Source: Beta vulgaris subsp. vulgaris (Eukaryota > Streptophyta > Magnoliopsida > Caryophyllales > Amaranthaceae). From it: a stretch of 64,000 bases of DNA. The notes beneath the pieces were generated by a model, which saw only the letters and a program-made list of their open reading frames with translations, ran no database searches and had not been told where the DNA came from. This document shows, in pieces, positions 1 through 11,680 of the stretch (position 1 is its first letter; each line of letters begins with the position of its first letter). Both the position numbers and the translations under genes were made by a program. Location of the stretch: assembly GCF_026745355.1 (NCBI RefSeq), contig NC_079202.1, forward strand, positions 48,852,787 through 48,916,786. Reading direction: 5' to 3'.

Positions 1-252
1 ATTGACTAGAATCTTGATGATATCCTAGGTTGAGATAATGTGAATAAAATATAAATGAGCATGTAGGGACAAGTGAATAATTGAATGCTATTAATCTGAT
101 GTACGGATAGGTTCAAAAGGGTGAATATTCAATCTATGCATCCATGCATTGTTTGAGGGGGAATAAAAGTCAATATGCATACTTTAAGGGGGAACAAGTG
201 TTTATTTAACAATATTATATTCATGGTTTGTCATCATCAAAAAGGGGGAATT
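1..252 (+). mobile_element. Sirevirus (Ty1/copia) internal 3' region with repeated polypurine tracts
   Basis: This is the last part of a plus-strand retrotransposon whose body lies left of the window. Three G-rich tracts precede the LTR: tttgagggggaataaaag near 153-170, tttaagggggaacaag near 182-197, and catcaaaaagggggaatt just before the LTR at about 235-252. Several polypurine tracts ahead of the 3' LTR are a known Sirevirus trait. The last tract directly abuts the LTR start TGTTG at 253, so it is the likely primer for plus-strand synthesis. No coding sequence is recognisable here. A short open frame at 175-390 crosses the LTR boundary and is not a gene. Confidence 0.65.
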
Positions 253-1607
253 TGTTGTGCATGTACATGTTATGTTTTATGCACATGTTATGTTTTGATG
301 ATGAAAATTAATATAATATGTTGTAGCATGAAAATATGTAACAGTTGCAACAGATGCATGAAGAAAGAAATTGATAAACGAAGACTTTGAATAAAAGAAG
401 AATCAAGAATGAAGTTCAAGTTTATAATTTCTTAGAATAGTTACTTTGGTTTAAAAAATGTAATATGCTCTAACTTAGTAATATGCAATGTGCTAAATAT
501 AGAAATATAAAGTTAATATAATTATTATCTTCTTTGAGTTAAGAAAGTAAATAATTGTATTGAAAATATATTTCTATATAAAAAGGAAATAAGTTTTCAA
601 AATCAGAAATCAAAAGGAATTAGAAAAATGAGTTTTTAAGAAAAAGATTTTTCTAAAAATTGCGTTTATAAAAGATTTTAATAAAAACAAGTTTTATAAA
701 AGATTTTGATAAAAACGTGCTTTGAAAAGATTTTGATAAAAACAAGTTTTGAAAAGATTTTATAAAAATCGTGTTTTTATATAAAACGAGTTTTAAAAAA
801 AGATTTTGAAATAAAATCATGTTTTGATAAAATCCGCAAGATTTAGAAAAAGATTTTATTTTCAAAAATGTATTTACAAAATCAGATTTTGGTTTAGAAA
901 ATATTAGTGAGTTGAAAAAGAAAATCTATATGGAAAACTTATCTTTGTTTGTTTAAAAGTTAAAGATAGAAAAAGATAAAGTTTTATCCCTTAAATCAAG
1001 GATTAAAAGATAAAGATATTTTTAAGTGATTTTCGTCCTAAACAAGTCTTATAAAAGGGAATCAGAATTCACTTTTAAATCTCACGTTTTCAGAGAGAAA
1101 AATCGAGTCTAATTAAAAGCTGAAAACTATTTCCTTGGCACTGAGCATAGCACTGAGTTAGTTAGGTTTAAGTTACTATTTCACAATAGTAATTGTCCTC
1201 TATTTGCTTGACTAAGAAGCACATCATTGAATTGAGGATCGTTCTTTCTTGTAACTTTTACATTATAGAGAGTGTCAACACTTAGAGTTAAGTGTTGGGA
1301 GTCATTATAGGGTTAGTAGTGAGGGGAATCGTATTGTATCAAGAGTTTGATATTTTAGGATTCAAAGAAATAAAAGAGTTTTTGTTTCTTGTGGACGTAG
1401 ATCTCAGAGGTGAGATTGAACCACGTTATATCTTGTGTCAAATCAAATATCTTTTAAGTTTATTATTCGCAAAAACGTAAATTAGCGATTTTCGAGTGTT
1501 TGGCTCAGAGCCTGGCACTGAACCTTAAAAGGATTTTTGCGAAAAACGATTAGATTTCACCACTCAATTCAACCCCCCCTTCTTGAGTGTTCCCTTGGGT
1601 TCCAACA
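253..1607 (+). mobile_element. 3' LTR of the Sirevirus element
   Basis: This 1355-bp LTR begins TGTTGTGCATG and ends TTCCAACA, so its tips are the inverted repeat TGTTG/CAACA. It follows a polypurine tract. The end carries the phrase ATTCAACCCCCC...TTGAGTG, and the inside carries GTGGACGTAGATCTCAGAGG (about 1391-1410). A second copy of the same family lies in opposite orientation at 16106-17153 and shares these blocks. The AT-rich run of AAGATTTT/AAAAACAAG units at 640-860 is degenerate repetition inside the U3 part. The flank starts AGATT, which should be the target duplication if the matching end lies outside the window. Confidence 0.8.
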
Positions 1608-1895
1608 AGATTGCTTCAACCCTTTCAATGACTTCACCAAACGACACAGATGATCTTATTTCCCTTCACCCTCGAAACCTTCCGGTTCCTTCATGTAGAT
1701 TTCATCCTTCAAGTCCCAATGGAGGAAAGAAGTCTTAATATCGAGTTGGTGTAGCTCCAAGTCTTCCATAGCTACCAAGGCAAGCAAAACTCTAATGGAT
1801 GAGTGCTTCACAACTGGTGAGGAAACTTCATGAAAATCAACATCCTCAACTTGAGTAAAACCCCTTGCCACAACTCTTGCCTTATAGACGGGACC
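1608..1895 (-). pseudogene. Ty1/copia reverse transcriptase fragment, interrupted by the Sirevirus
   Basis: The minus strand encodes the start of the copia reverse transcriptase palm: KARVVARGFTQV, DFHEVSSPVVKHSSIR, LLALVA, LHQLDIKTSFLH and EIYMKEPEGFEGEGK. The frame runs through one TAA stop into DHLCRLVKSL and GLKQS, and ends exactly where the Sirevirus LTR begins. The family would continue with PR and the YVDD catalytic box, which are absent. I infer that the Sirevirus jumped into this older element and split it, with the other half beyond the left edge. The stop codon and missing catalytic motif make it inactive. Confidence 0.85.
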
Positions 1896-2041
1896 TCATG
1901 TCGTGGCTAATTTGAATGACGGTTCCTTCTAAGATGGTTGATCTTGTATCCTGCCAGCATCTTCCTCTAATGGGGAGACCCACTCATAGGCGGTTTGGCG
2001 ATTTAAGCTAGGATACTTGCCGACAACTGGCACTCCTTACT

Positions 2042-2344
2042 CTAGCATGTCATCTTCATCATCTTCATGGATGGATCCTTCATATCGAGTTGCTTGGCTA
2101 TGCTGCCGATATCCCTTTGACGCTTGCGGGAATTGGACATGTTGGGCAACATTCGGTACCGGAGCTCCTCGGTTTCCTTTCTGAGTTGAGCACCTTGCGC
2201 CGCAATCTCATCTTTGAGAGATTGTTTCATCTTGTCAATAGCTCCCATGATTTGGTCCATGGCTTCCAACCCTGGCCCCTCGACAGGCGATTTGGGAGTT
2301 GACAACGATTCATCAGCATCGATTCCAAACATGCTTCGTGACAA
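2042..2344 (-). pseudogene. possible gag leader of the minus-strand copia remnant (charged helical protein)
   Basis: A 100-residue open frame starts just downstream, in the minus sense, of the putative LTR and primer site, where gag normally starts. The protein is charged. A predicted helical stretch (LEAMDQIMGAIDKMKQS, then KDEIAAQGAQLRKETEELR) looks coiled-coil-like, and a basic stretch SNSRKRQRD follows. I recognise no domain. About 150 bp later the sequence jumps to reverse transcriptase, so most of gag, protease and integrase are missing, presumably by deletion. It could instead be captured host sequence. The element reading comes only from position. Confidence 0.35.
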
Positions 2345-2400
2345 ATTGATGGACTATCAGGATTGCTTTTTAATTACCAACCCCAAGGTGGGAGCCAAAT

Positions 2401-3029
2401 TGTTTAGGGCATATTTCACACTAAGGCTAATTTACTTGAAAAGAGGATTGATAATTAACTTGCGAAATAAAAACAAATTGCACGAAAAAAAAAGAATAAC
2501 ACAGCAAGTTTTACGTGGAAAATCCTTTGGAAACGAGGGAAAAACCACGGGAGGATTGATTTCCTACCAATTCACTAAGTTGCTTGAGTTTACGAGATAG
2601 TACAAGTATTAGCTAGAGAGAGTTGAGAGAGCAGTGAGTGATGATCTACAATATTCGAGCTAATAGACTATTTATATTGGGGGAGGATAAGAATGTTCGC
2701 TTGGAGCAGTTAGGCGCCTTCCTACGTCTTTCTCCATATTACGCATATCTTTCTAAGAAATAGGGATTCTTGAAATGCTTTGCCACATCATCGATCGGTT
2801 TGCTTCCTTGCTTGCCAATTAAACTCTGCCACTTAATCAAGCATACTAACACAACTTTAGTATCCATCTTGGTACCAAGAATAATTCGACCCCTAACACA
2901 CGTTATGAGTACAAGCCCATTCTCACATAAGGCTTGCAGCCTTGCCAATTGCCATCCAAAAAGACAAGAGTGCACCGGATATCTGAATATCCACACATTC
3001 AAACTATGACACTAGGGTAGAAGAAAACA
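2401..3029 (-). mobile_element. LTR (5' LTR of the minus-strand copia remnant)
   Basis: Read on the minus strand, the block ends ATGCCCTAAACA at 2401 and probably begins at 3029, giving TGTTT/AAACA tips. It has promoter-like layout: TATAAATAG near 2668-2676, then a CTCTCTCAACTCTC-rich stretch. The motif CCACGTAAAA, at about 2507-2516, is common in the R-U5 part of plant copia LTRs. The sequence just inside it, TTTGGCTCCCACC on the minus strand, would be the primer-binding site, though I cannot name the tRNA. The right boundary is less certain than the left. Confidence 0.5.
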
Positions 3030-3880
3030 TGTATTGGTTTTCTTGAAGTATATATTATCATATTTGTAATTGAACCCTGGCAAATAAAAAAAAAATTGCC
3101 TAGTGCTTTTTTTATCTACTCAATACAATCTTATGAAGATGATTAAGAGGTTTTAACTTTCTTTTTTTTTTTTGGCAAGAGGTTTTAACTTTTAATAGTA
3201 GCTTGTTCAGATTTTTTAAGAATATTTTTTTTTTTTACCACATAAGCTTGTTTTATTTGACAAAACTCTTATCTTAGATTATAAAGGTTCTGAATCCGAA
3301 TCTTGCTAAGTACTGATGGTGCTTTGGGGGTGGAGATTCAATTATACTCCCAAGCACATAACCTACAAATATTGGACAAAAAAATGAGAAGTGGTCACAG
3401 TCCTTTTTCTTAAATAAAAAAATTACATGTTAATTTTTTTTTTCCATTATTTATCGAGGAGGGACAACTCACAAGGGAGGATTAACGAGCATGTCGCTTC
3501 AGAGTTCAGAATATGGCTGTGACTGATTCAGTACTTGTCTACTTGAGCTTTTGAAATGTAGGCCTTCCTAACTGAACTCGGCCCAGCACATTCGTTGTTA
3601 GACCTATATATCCCGTTGTATTGTGTTAACTAGTCTATAGTCTACAGCTATAATACTAAGTTAATAAACAGAATTTTGGCCAAATAAAAAAATCTTCAAA
3701 AAACGAACGCTATATATATATAAGAATAATGTTTTCAGATACTAACAGCTAAACGTGTCCTATAACAAAACATTTTGAAAAAAATGTAGTTTGTGGTCAT
3801 TTCAAGCGATAGAAATAGATCTTATTTTTAGGATATAAGGAAAATATATTTTGATTTTCAGTAAACATATATATATATAG
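3030..3880. other. AT-rich spacer without recognisable genes
   Basis: I see no coding potential, tRNA or element ends here. The stretch has several T-rich runs (3150-3240) and a short TA run near 3700-3720. Confidence 0.6.
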
Positions 3881-4888
3881 GGCCTTTCTTGGAACTGGGC
3901 AGGAGGGGCGCCTGCCCAGGGCCCAATAAAATCTAGCCCAAATTCATTAAAGCTTGTAGGCTTTTAATAAAAAAGAAAAAAAAATCACTTGAAAGAAAAA
4001 AGCGTGAGACAGTGACATGAGTACTGACTACTGAGTAGTCAACTGTTCTACTTCAACCTTTATTACTCATTTAGTTTGACAATTTCTACTCCTTGTTTCT
4101 CTCAAAATCGTTCCATATCTTCCAATTACCAAATAAATTTTGGAAAATTTTCAAGATTAAATTAAATTCTTGAACTAAATCCCTTCTTTTTAGTTTCCCA
4201 TATTCTGAAAATCTCAACATCTTTAATTATTTTTTTTCCAATTTTCATCCTCAGGCAATCTCCCTAATTCTCTGATTGATCTTCACAATCGAAGATGATT
4301 TTCCCCATTCTTTCTTCTTATTTTTCTCATAATTATTGGATTCAAAATTTTGATAATTTGGCAAATTTGGGTGTTTATCTGTGCAAATTTTACATTTTTA
4401 CTGCCCTGTCACTTCGCGAAGTGCCGAAGTTCTAATTTGGTAGACATAATCGAAGATTCGAAGGGGTAAAGAATAGAAAAATCTGAAATTTTTGCAACAT
4501 CATCTTCAATGATTTGGGTAAATTTTTTTTGTTCTTGCTAATATTCCTATTTTTTAGAAGAATTTGATCTAAAATAAATTAGACTTGTTCACTTGTTTGT
4601 AATTTTTTTTTTTCTGATTTTCATATCTGCCAATCTGCGTGTAGTATTGTTGTAATCTTGTTATAAGTTTTTTTTTTTTTTGTGTTCTTGCTAACATTCC
4701 TAATTTCCTAGAAGAATTTGATCTAAAATAACGTAGACTTGTTCACTTGTTTGTAATTTTGTTTTTATAATTTTCATATATGTCAATCTGCATGTAGCGT
4801 AGTATTCTTGTAATTTTATCCAAATCATAGAACGGTAAGAGGCCCATTTTTCACACTTCGCCTAGGGCCCATAAAATGTCAGGAACGG

Positions 4889-4891
<3 letters not shown>
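3881..4891. mobile_element. decayed non-autonomous hAT-like (MYM zinc-finger type) element
   Basis: The left end reads GGGCCTTTCTTGGAACTGGGC, followed by a GC-rich palindromic patch GGGCGCCTGCCCAGGGCCC. The right end reads CACTTCGCCTAGGGCCCAT and then AAAATGTCAGGAACGGGAC. Ends rich in GGGCCC, with CTTCGCCTAGGGCCC and a distal TGTCAGG, resemble plant hAT elements of the MYM zinc-finger transposase class. The terminal repeats are imperfect, and both flanks are TA repeats, so a target duplication cannot be judged. The interior is AT-rich and encodes no transposase. Confidence 0.45.
4531..4830. repeat. 153-bp tandem duplication inside the hAT-like element
   Basis: Two adjacent copies begin with GTTCTTGCTAA at 4531 and 4684. 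Both carry AGAAGAATTTGATCTAAAAT, AGACTTGTTCACTTGTTTG and TCAATCTGC/CCAATCTGC. They differ by scattered substitutions and T-run lengths. Confidence 0.8.
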
Positions 4892-4964
<73 letters not shown>

Positions 4965-4970
4965 ATATAA
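4892..4970. repeat. (TA)n microsatellite
   Basis: This run of TA dinucleotides is broken by two single-base slips (ATATTATA). It abuts the right end of the hAT-like element. Confidence 0.95.
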
Positions 4971-5550
4971 ACCTAGAAAAATTAGCCTCGGTGTCATTTT
5001 CTAAAGCCTCATATCATTTGTCATTTTTTCTCAAGGCATTAATTCACTCCACTGCCATGTTTCACTCTCTTAGTTAGACATCATTATGTGTCGCCTACTA
5101 ATTAAAGCTATGCATATAAGTTGCCTTATAGCAGCTATATGCTTTTATGATAAGCCTTAAATTTTTTAACTTTTTAAAACATTGCATAATACATATGTTA
5201 TAATTAAATCGAATGCAAGCAATTAAGAGTGATCACAAAACGGCAAATTCTTAGGTTATTAAGACTGATCACAAAACAGCAAATGATAATTTACATCATA
5301 AGTGATTATATACAAAAATCTTTCCCATATAGAATTCATGTGACAATATTTGTAAATTGTATGAAGTACAACTATAACATGAAATAGTACTACAACAAGA
5401 ATAATGCGTTGGTAAGGAATTTACAATATGTATCTAAGTTCTTTTAAGGGTTTGTTCTCCCCAACTTATTTTCAGTTCAGTTCCATTCTTTTATAACCAT
5501 TTTGTTAAATATTATATATTATTATGTTGGTCTAATTTATTTTACTAATT
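4971..5550. other. AT-rich spacer without recognisable genes
   Basis: There is no coding potential. Two related phrases, GATCACAAAACGGCAAAT and GATCACAAAACAGCAAAT, occur 38 bp apart near 5231-5286. Otherwise I see nothing. Confidence 0.6.
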
Positions 5551-5770
<220 letters not shown>

Positions 5771-6029
5771 GGAACAAGTTTCTTACTTACTGTTTTGTCC
5801 GACACAAAGTCAATTGAATAAAAAGAAGCACCTTCCCATTAAATATGACACTAAAGATATCTAATGCAATGAGAACAACAATTAATAAATTTACTAACAT
5901 GAACCATGTATGTCAACTTTAATTTAAAGAAATTCTAATGTAATATTTTCTTTGTGTCATAAAATAATTATATTTATCTCTGAACCCTAACCTATATTTA
6001 GGTACAAAGTGGATGAATCTTCTTTGTGA
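5771..6029. other. AT-rich spacer
   Basis: No gene or element end is recognised between the TTA repeat and the possible Helitron start. Confidence 0.5.
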
Positions 6030-7406
6030 TCTATACTATTATCTAAAGTAAAATCCTAATTCTTACGTGGCAATCTCATGTTCACCGATTAATTTTAGAG
6101 CTTCATAAATACATCATATGTACAAATTGTTGTGCTAATCATGTGTTTTTGGTGTTTCTCATGATTTTTTTTTTTTTGCTATTGGTCATAAGGTACAAAA
6201 GTTAGAGGAGATAATCAATACATAAGGTTGTCAATAATGTCGTATAAGCTATTGGCTATATCATAAAATATTTATAACAAAAAGATTTTAGTGCACCTTT
6301 TGTTAGAAAAACTTGAATTGTTTGACATTATATTCACCAATATTACCTCACCTATATGCACATCTATGTTTATAATATTGAATCCTTATAATTAATAGCG
6401 ACTTCCCAAAATATATTTCTATATAATAATAATCAGGATCATTTAGGTTTTTTTTTGTGGTCGATGTATATCATATATAGATAGATTATTTGAATATCAA
6501 ATTCATCACAATATAGTTTTTTTTAATAATTAATCCTAATTTTAATGTTGTAATGTTAGGTTTTTATCATTGCTATTCCTGGATCCACCACTGTTGGTAG
6601 GTGATTTAGGTAATTAATCTAAATGTTAGACTTGCATTTCTAACTTTTGTTTAGGAAATATATATGGAAGGGTTTAAGCTTAGCACTTTTGACACGAATG
6701 AGAGTAAGAAAGAACAAATGGCCGAATCTGGTAAACGAAAACAGGGATTATTGGATTTGGGCTTTAATGAAGTGATGTAGTTTAACAATATGGTCTTATT
6801 AAGCTCAAATACTTAAAAAGTGGATCATTATAAAACCCAAAACAATTTTAAGAAAATTTAGAGAACTCATTTCATAGATAATTAAGGCTATGATTGCAAA
6901 AACTAATATCTATCTTTAAGAGATAAAATCAGTATTTCTCATAATATTTCAAAAAGATATATATTATCACATTATTAAGCTCATAAAATACAATTAGCCT
7001 AAATCAAAATTGCTTGAAATTCGGGCTATCACATTATATGAGGCATTGATTCAGCGATTAAAATTGTATAAATCTCCGTACTATTTGGTGAATTATTCAT
7101 ATTTTGTTGATTCATTATCTTCCCATTCCAGAAAATTTATGTATCAGCATTTCATGTTTTGTTGCTTTTTTCTCTTTACATTCTCATTCCATAAAGTAAG
7201 TACAAAATTGAAGGGGATGAAAAACAACCTTTAAAATCTTTGTTATCTTTTTTTCTACAAGAATGATAAGTTACAAAAATCTTCAAACTATATTTTTAAA
7301 GATAATTAAAATAGTAAAAAACTCAAAAATAAATATTTGTTAACTTAGGCAAATAAAATGATAATATAGTGGCCTGAGGCGGTGAAAAGCGATGTTGCAT
7401 GAGGGC

Positions 7407-7469
<63 letters not shown>

Positions 7470-8705
7470 GGGGGGGGAAGAGTAGGACTGCCGAAATTGG
7501 GTTTATGGTTGAGTGCCGGTGGTGGTTTGAATTATAATAATATTTTATCTATGCCTTTAAGAAAAAGCAGAGGCAGAGCAAAGATTTAATCAACTTTTTC
7601 TTTTAAAAATAAAATCGTAAATCACATGACCCACCAAGACATTAACTACGTCAACCATAGAACAAATGGGTCATAAGCCAGTTTAAAAATGTTTCCAATA
7701 CACGGTTATAAAACTTTAAACAAGTAATATTCACAAGATAGTTTTAGGAAAAATATTTTAAAATCTTAAATTTTGTAAAACAAATTTTTTTTATTGCAAT
7801 TAGCACGGGTCTAAAATCTAAAATATTTATATATATTTTTTTTTATCCTTACCATCCCATTTAAAGGATTTTAAATTTTAGCATATTAGTTCTAATATAG
7901 TACATGTTTTTGAATGATGAATCAAGAGAAGTTTGAAAGAACATGAACAATACAAAAGGAAAAAATATAAATAATAAGATATCGTACAACTTAACCTCTT
8001 TTTAGATGCTTGAGAAAAATGTGTGGCAAATTAAGAGTTACGTAGAAAAACTGAATATAATGTATGGTCCTATATATGTCAATGTAATTAAATTAGTGAC
8101 CCTAATTTTAATTAATTTATGTGTAATATATATTACCAAGCTTTTGTGATTAGCTCGATATCTCTTATTCAAATTTCATAAGCAAAATTTGTCCACAATA
8201 ATAACTATTTACTTATATAAATCGATCAAACTGGGAACTTGCCACATGAAGCCTGTAATTTGTCGGAAGCTGAAAGTTAATAACGGGACAAAGAAAACAA
8301 ATGGAAAGATATATTGTATATTGTGTATGTATATTATCTTTTGAGAAGTTATATATATATATATAGTATTTCATTCACTTTTACAAATTCACATATCATA
8401 ATTTAAGGAGAAATATCATTAAATATATGATTTAATATCTTATAGTTTATCAACTTTTGATGCAATCATTGAATATATGCAATAAATTCAGTTTTGTTGG
8501 AATATTTTACGCCTAAAAGTTAGAGATGAAGTAGTATACAATATTTTTTAAATGGGTCTAAACGCTAGAGACCTACTTATATTATAACTTGGTTATGAAT
8601 AATAATCAACTACTTAATAAACAAAATATTCCCGCACATTATGCACGATCAAAATCATATTTATTATAGAACTTCCCGTGCATTTTTGCACGGGTAGAAA
8701 ACTAG
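6030..8705 (+). mobile_element. Helitron: firm 3' terminus, tentative 5' end
   Basis: The 3' end is clear. CCCGTGCA (8675-8682), a TTTT loop and TGCACGGG (8687-8694) form a perfect 8-bp hairpin. CTAG follows at 8702-8705 with a T next, the classic Helitron hairpin-CTRR end inserted before T. A possible 5' end, TCTATACTATTATCTAAAG preceded by A, is at 6030. It resembles other Helitron starts in this window (22281, 27153, 57736). No Rep or helicase sequence lies between, so the element would be non-autonomous. The interior is AT-rich with a GA repeat. The 5' end could be much closer. Confidence 0.45.
7410..7467. repeat. (GA)n microsatellite
   Basis: This is an uninterrupted AG/GA repeat of about 58 bp followed by a G-rich run. 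Confidence 0.95.
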
Positions 8706-8876
8706 TTGATCTATAAAAGCATAAGTTTATCAATATTTAAGTACCAAAATATTTATTAAGAAAATAAAAAAGTATAATAAATAATAAAAAACTTCTCTAA
8801 TAAAATATCCAAATTAATTTTATGAAAAATATAGTCTTTACTAGTAAAAATCTGATATAAATAATGTAAGCTCATT
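8706..8876. other. short AT-rich spacer
   Basis: Nothing is recognisable between the Helitron end and the LINE poly(A) side. Confidence 0.5.
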
Positions 8877-9049
8877 TTTTTATAAGGTGAGGAGAAAAGA
8901 AGGTTAGGAGACCCTCCGCACGAGGGAAGCTCCAACCTTATCGTTTACAAGGATAGAATGAAGAGCAGAATGAGTACAATCATCTACATTAAATTGAGAA
9001 TCAACTAAAAGACTAACGTTGGCGATCCAATCTGTTGTTCTGTTTGCTT

Positions 9050-10200
9050 ATCGGTAGAAATGACGAATAGCTCACGAAGAGAAAGAACGAAGAAGAGCTT
9101 GGATATCCTGGATGATATGAGCAATCTGCCAAGGAGGAGACCATATACCTATTTACTGAGTTGATGAGTGTAAGATTATCACCTTCAATTTGGAGCTGAC
9201 GGACATTGTTCTAGATAGCTAGGCGAAGCCTTTGTTGAAGAGCAGTTGCCTCGACAATGAACACAGAAGAAGATCCAAGGTTGAAAACTACAGCTAGCTT
9301 TGAGGAAATGGCCATCAGCATCTTTAATGATAATACCTGCTGCTGCAGAAGTACTATGAACCCAACAGTCGAAGTTGAGTTTGAAGAAGGAGGTGGGAGG
9401 TGGCTCCCAAGAGACGACGATGGAGGAAGGATACACCGGAGAGGATGGTGGAAGGGAGGAAGGGGAAAACGGGGAACTAGAAAAGTTGCAGAGTCCACTG
9501 CATTCCTCAGATTCCATTCTGAAAAAAAAAATTTGCTTTATACAGAATCCTGTAAACATTAAGAGAATCATTATGAAAGAAAATAGAATTTTTTTTCCTT
9601 CCAGATACTCTATATAAGGAAAAGAAATTTGATAATGGAGGACTTATCATGTCTAATTTTAGACATTATATTTAGAAGATTGACTCGATGTAAGGTGTGA
9701 GGTATCCACTCCTTTAGATCCTAAAGCTGCCAAAGGGGGATGAGATGACGACATCCCCAAATAGATGGTCTAAAGATTCCTCGTGAGTGTAACAAATAGC
9801 ACAATGGTTGAAAGGGATTATGTTGTGCTTAGCAAGGATAACTCTAATCCCGAGACTGTTGTGACAAATTAGCCACATAAAAATTTTCAGTTTAGATAGG
9901 ATATCAAGTTTTCAAATCCAATGATGCAGCCATTTTCTAGACTTGGTGAGAGATTATGAGCTAGCCAGTTAGTGGGATTAACCGTAAATAAGCCTCAAGA
10001 GCTAGGACCCCAAATAAGTTGATCCGAAAAGGGGTTTACCGGCAGAGGAATGCCTTTGATGGTAATAATGCAATCCGGCAGCAAGAGCTTTAGTTTGTCA
10101 ATATCCCAAGTTTTATTAGGAAGAATGAACTCTTTTAGACGAATATTAAGATCAACTTGGTTTTCTGATAATTTAAGGTTTTCCATAGCATTTTTATCAG
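9050..10200 (-). pseudogene. LINE C-terminal part: zf-RVT-like region and RNase H
   Basis: The piece at 9995-10186 (ENLKLSENQVDLNIRLKEF, TWDIDKLKLLLPDCI and IPLPVNPFSDQLIWGPSS) matches the segment after LINE reverse transcriptases where the next protein parts are linked. Near 9750-9820 the minus strand reads NHCAICYTHEESLDHLFGD, a zf-RVT Cys-x2-Cys...His pattern with the last Cys lost. At 9185-9571 it reads WEPPPTSFFKLNFDCWVHS and AAAGIIIKDADGHFLKAS, then in another frame FIVEATALQQRLRLAI. This is a plant RNase H (RVT_3) with the Asp, Gly and Glu landmarks split by a frameshift. Inactive. Confidence 0.75.
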
Positions 10201-10539
10201 CAGACCAGTTATGAAGCCAAACAAGAATTTGGGAGCCATCACCTATTTCCTACCGAATACCTTTTTATAGAAGAGATCTTTTGAGTAAGATTTTTTTTTT
10301 CCATATTGTTGAATCGTGCGGTTTTGTTTTACAATTAAAGAAGGAATGTTCCTTTAGATATTTTGCGTTATTAGTTTCACCCAAAAATTGGTAGGTTCCG
10401 TAAGAATTTTTCAGCCTAGCTTTGCTACAAAAGCTTTGTTCATAGGAAGCGTTTTTCTTAAGCTAAGGCCACCCTGCGCTTTGGGAGTGCAGATTTTATC
10501 CTATGCAATAAGAGGTTTTGCATTTTTATCTTAATTTTG

Positions 10540-11660
10540 TCACCAAAAAGATTTCCTTTGCATAGTATCAATGGATTTCGCTAAATCCAGAGGAAGCATA
10601 GTGGAGGCACGCATATAAGACGATAGAGCTTCAAGATTGCTGTGAATGAGGGTGAGCCTCCCAGCTTTGGACAAAAACCCCGATTCCCAGAGGTTAATCC
10701 TTTGATCAGTCTTCTGAACAATATGAGGAAGGCCAGCTTTAGAGCGATGATAGGAACTAAAGAAAATTCCCAAGTACCTTTCGAGAGATGAGTTAGGCAA
10801 CATATTAAAATGACTTGCTAGAGTTGTTTTTTGGTTGGAGGAGACCTTTATAGAGAAAATAATAACAGATTTATGAAAATTCACTAATTGACCGAAAAGA
10901 CCACAAAAGTCATCAAGGACAGTTTTTAGATTTCTACAAGCCGAGGTAGTTTCTTTGCAAAATAAGAGGCTATCATCAGCAAACATTAGGCAAGGTATAT
11001 TGGCAGTTCTGGAATGCAACTTAAAATCGATACCCGAATCTCGAGACTGGCTTTGGAGAGTTAGTTTTCGGATGAAAACTTCCATACATCAAATAAAAGG
11101 GTAAGGTGACAGGGGGTCACTTAGACGCAGACCCCTAGATGGTCGGAACCAAGGAGAGGGTTTGCTATTTACTTTAATTGAGTAATAAATATTACTAACA
11201 CATTCCTTAATCCAAAGGATCCAAGAGGGGGAAAACCAAAAGCCTTTAGAGTTTTCCAAAGAAAATCTGGTCATAAGCTTTTTCCATGTCTAACTTTAAG
11301 GCACACCACCCTGTTTTGTTTTGAGACTTTTGGAATGTATTGACAGCCTCTTGTGCAATCAAAAGATTGTCATGAATAGAGCGTTCTTGAGTAAATGCGT
11401 TTTGAAGGGGACTAATTTCCCATTTCAAAATAGGACGAAGGCGATCAACAAAGGCGATTAACTAATTGGTCTGAAATGATCAGGAGATTCAGGAGCCTCT
11501 TTTTTGGGAATGAAGGTTATCAAAGTGTGGTTTAAAGACGGGGGCAATTTACCATGATAAAAGAAACTTTGAACGACAATATAATGATCAATTTTTTTTC
11601 AATGATGGGCCAATAAGCCTAATATAATTTTCTCCCCAATCCATCGAATCCATGCGCTTT
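10540..11660 (-). pseudogene. LINE reverse transcriptase, frameshifted
   Basis: In minus-strand order the motifs are HTLITFIPKKEAPESPDHFRP, DRLRPILKWEISPLQNAF, RSIHDNLLIAQEAV, ALKLDMEKAYDQ (motif A), LRLSDPLSPYPF (motif B) and LMFADDSLLFCKET (catalytic box, FADD intact at about 10970). After these come RYLGIFFSS, WESGFLSKAGRLTLI and the STMLP thumb. The usual block between FRPIS and the DRLRP motif (LCNV.YKIISK in relatives) is missing, so there is a small deletion near 11458. Stops and frame changes occur near 11245 and 11087. It is a dead copy with its active-site box still readable. Confidence 0.85.
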
Positions 11661-11680
11661 AAGTGGCTCATTGATAACAT

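Larger units (their letters stand above)
8877..11680 (-). mobile_element. 5'-truncated L1-type LINE, minus strand
   Basis: This is a non-LTR retrotransposon read right to left: reverse transcriptase (about 10540-11660), a C-terminal region (about 9700-10200), RNase H (about 9050-9571), 3' UTR and a short poly(A) seen as T7 at 8875-8881. The first recognisable peptide is EPLKAHGFDGLG near 11660, equal to the conserved PLKAPGPDG motif, so all of ORF1 and the endonuclease are missing. GCTCAT occurs just left of the T run (8869-8874) and again at the truncated end (about 11663-11668). That could be a short target duplication, but it is too short to be sure. Confidence 0.85.

Noticed and set aside
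3881..4891. Precise target duplication for the hAT-like element.
   Set aside because: Both flanks are TA repeats, so any match is uninformative.
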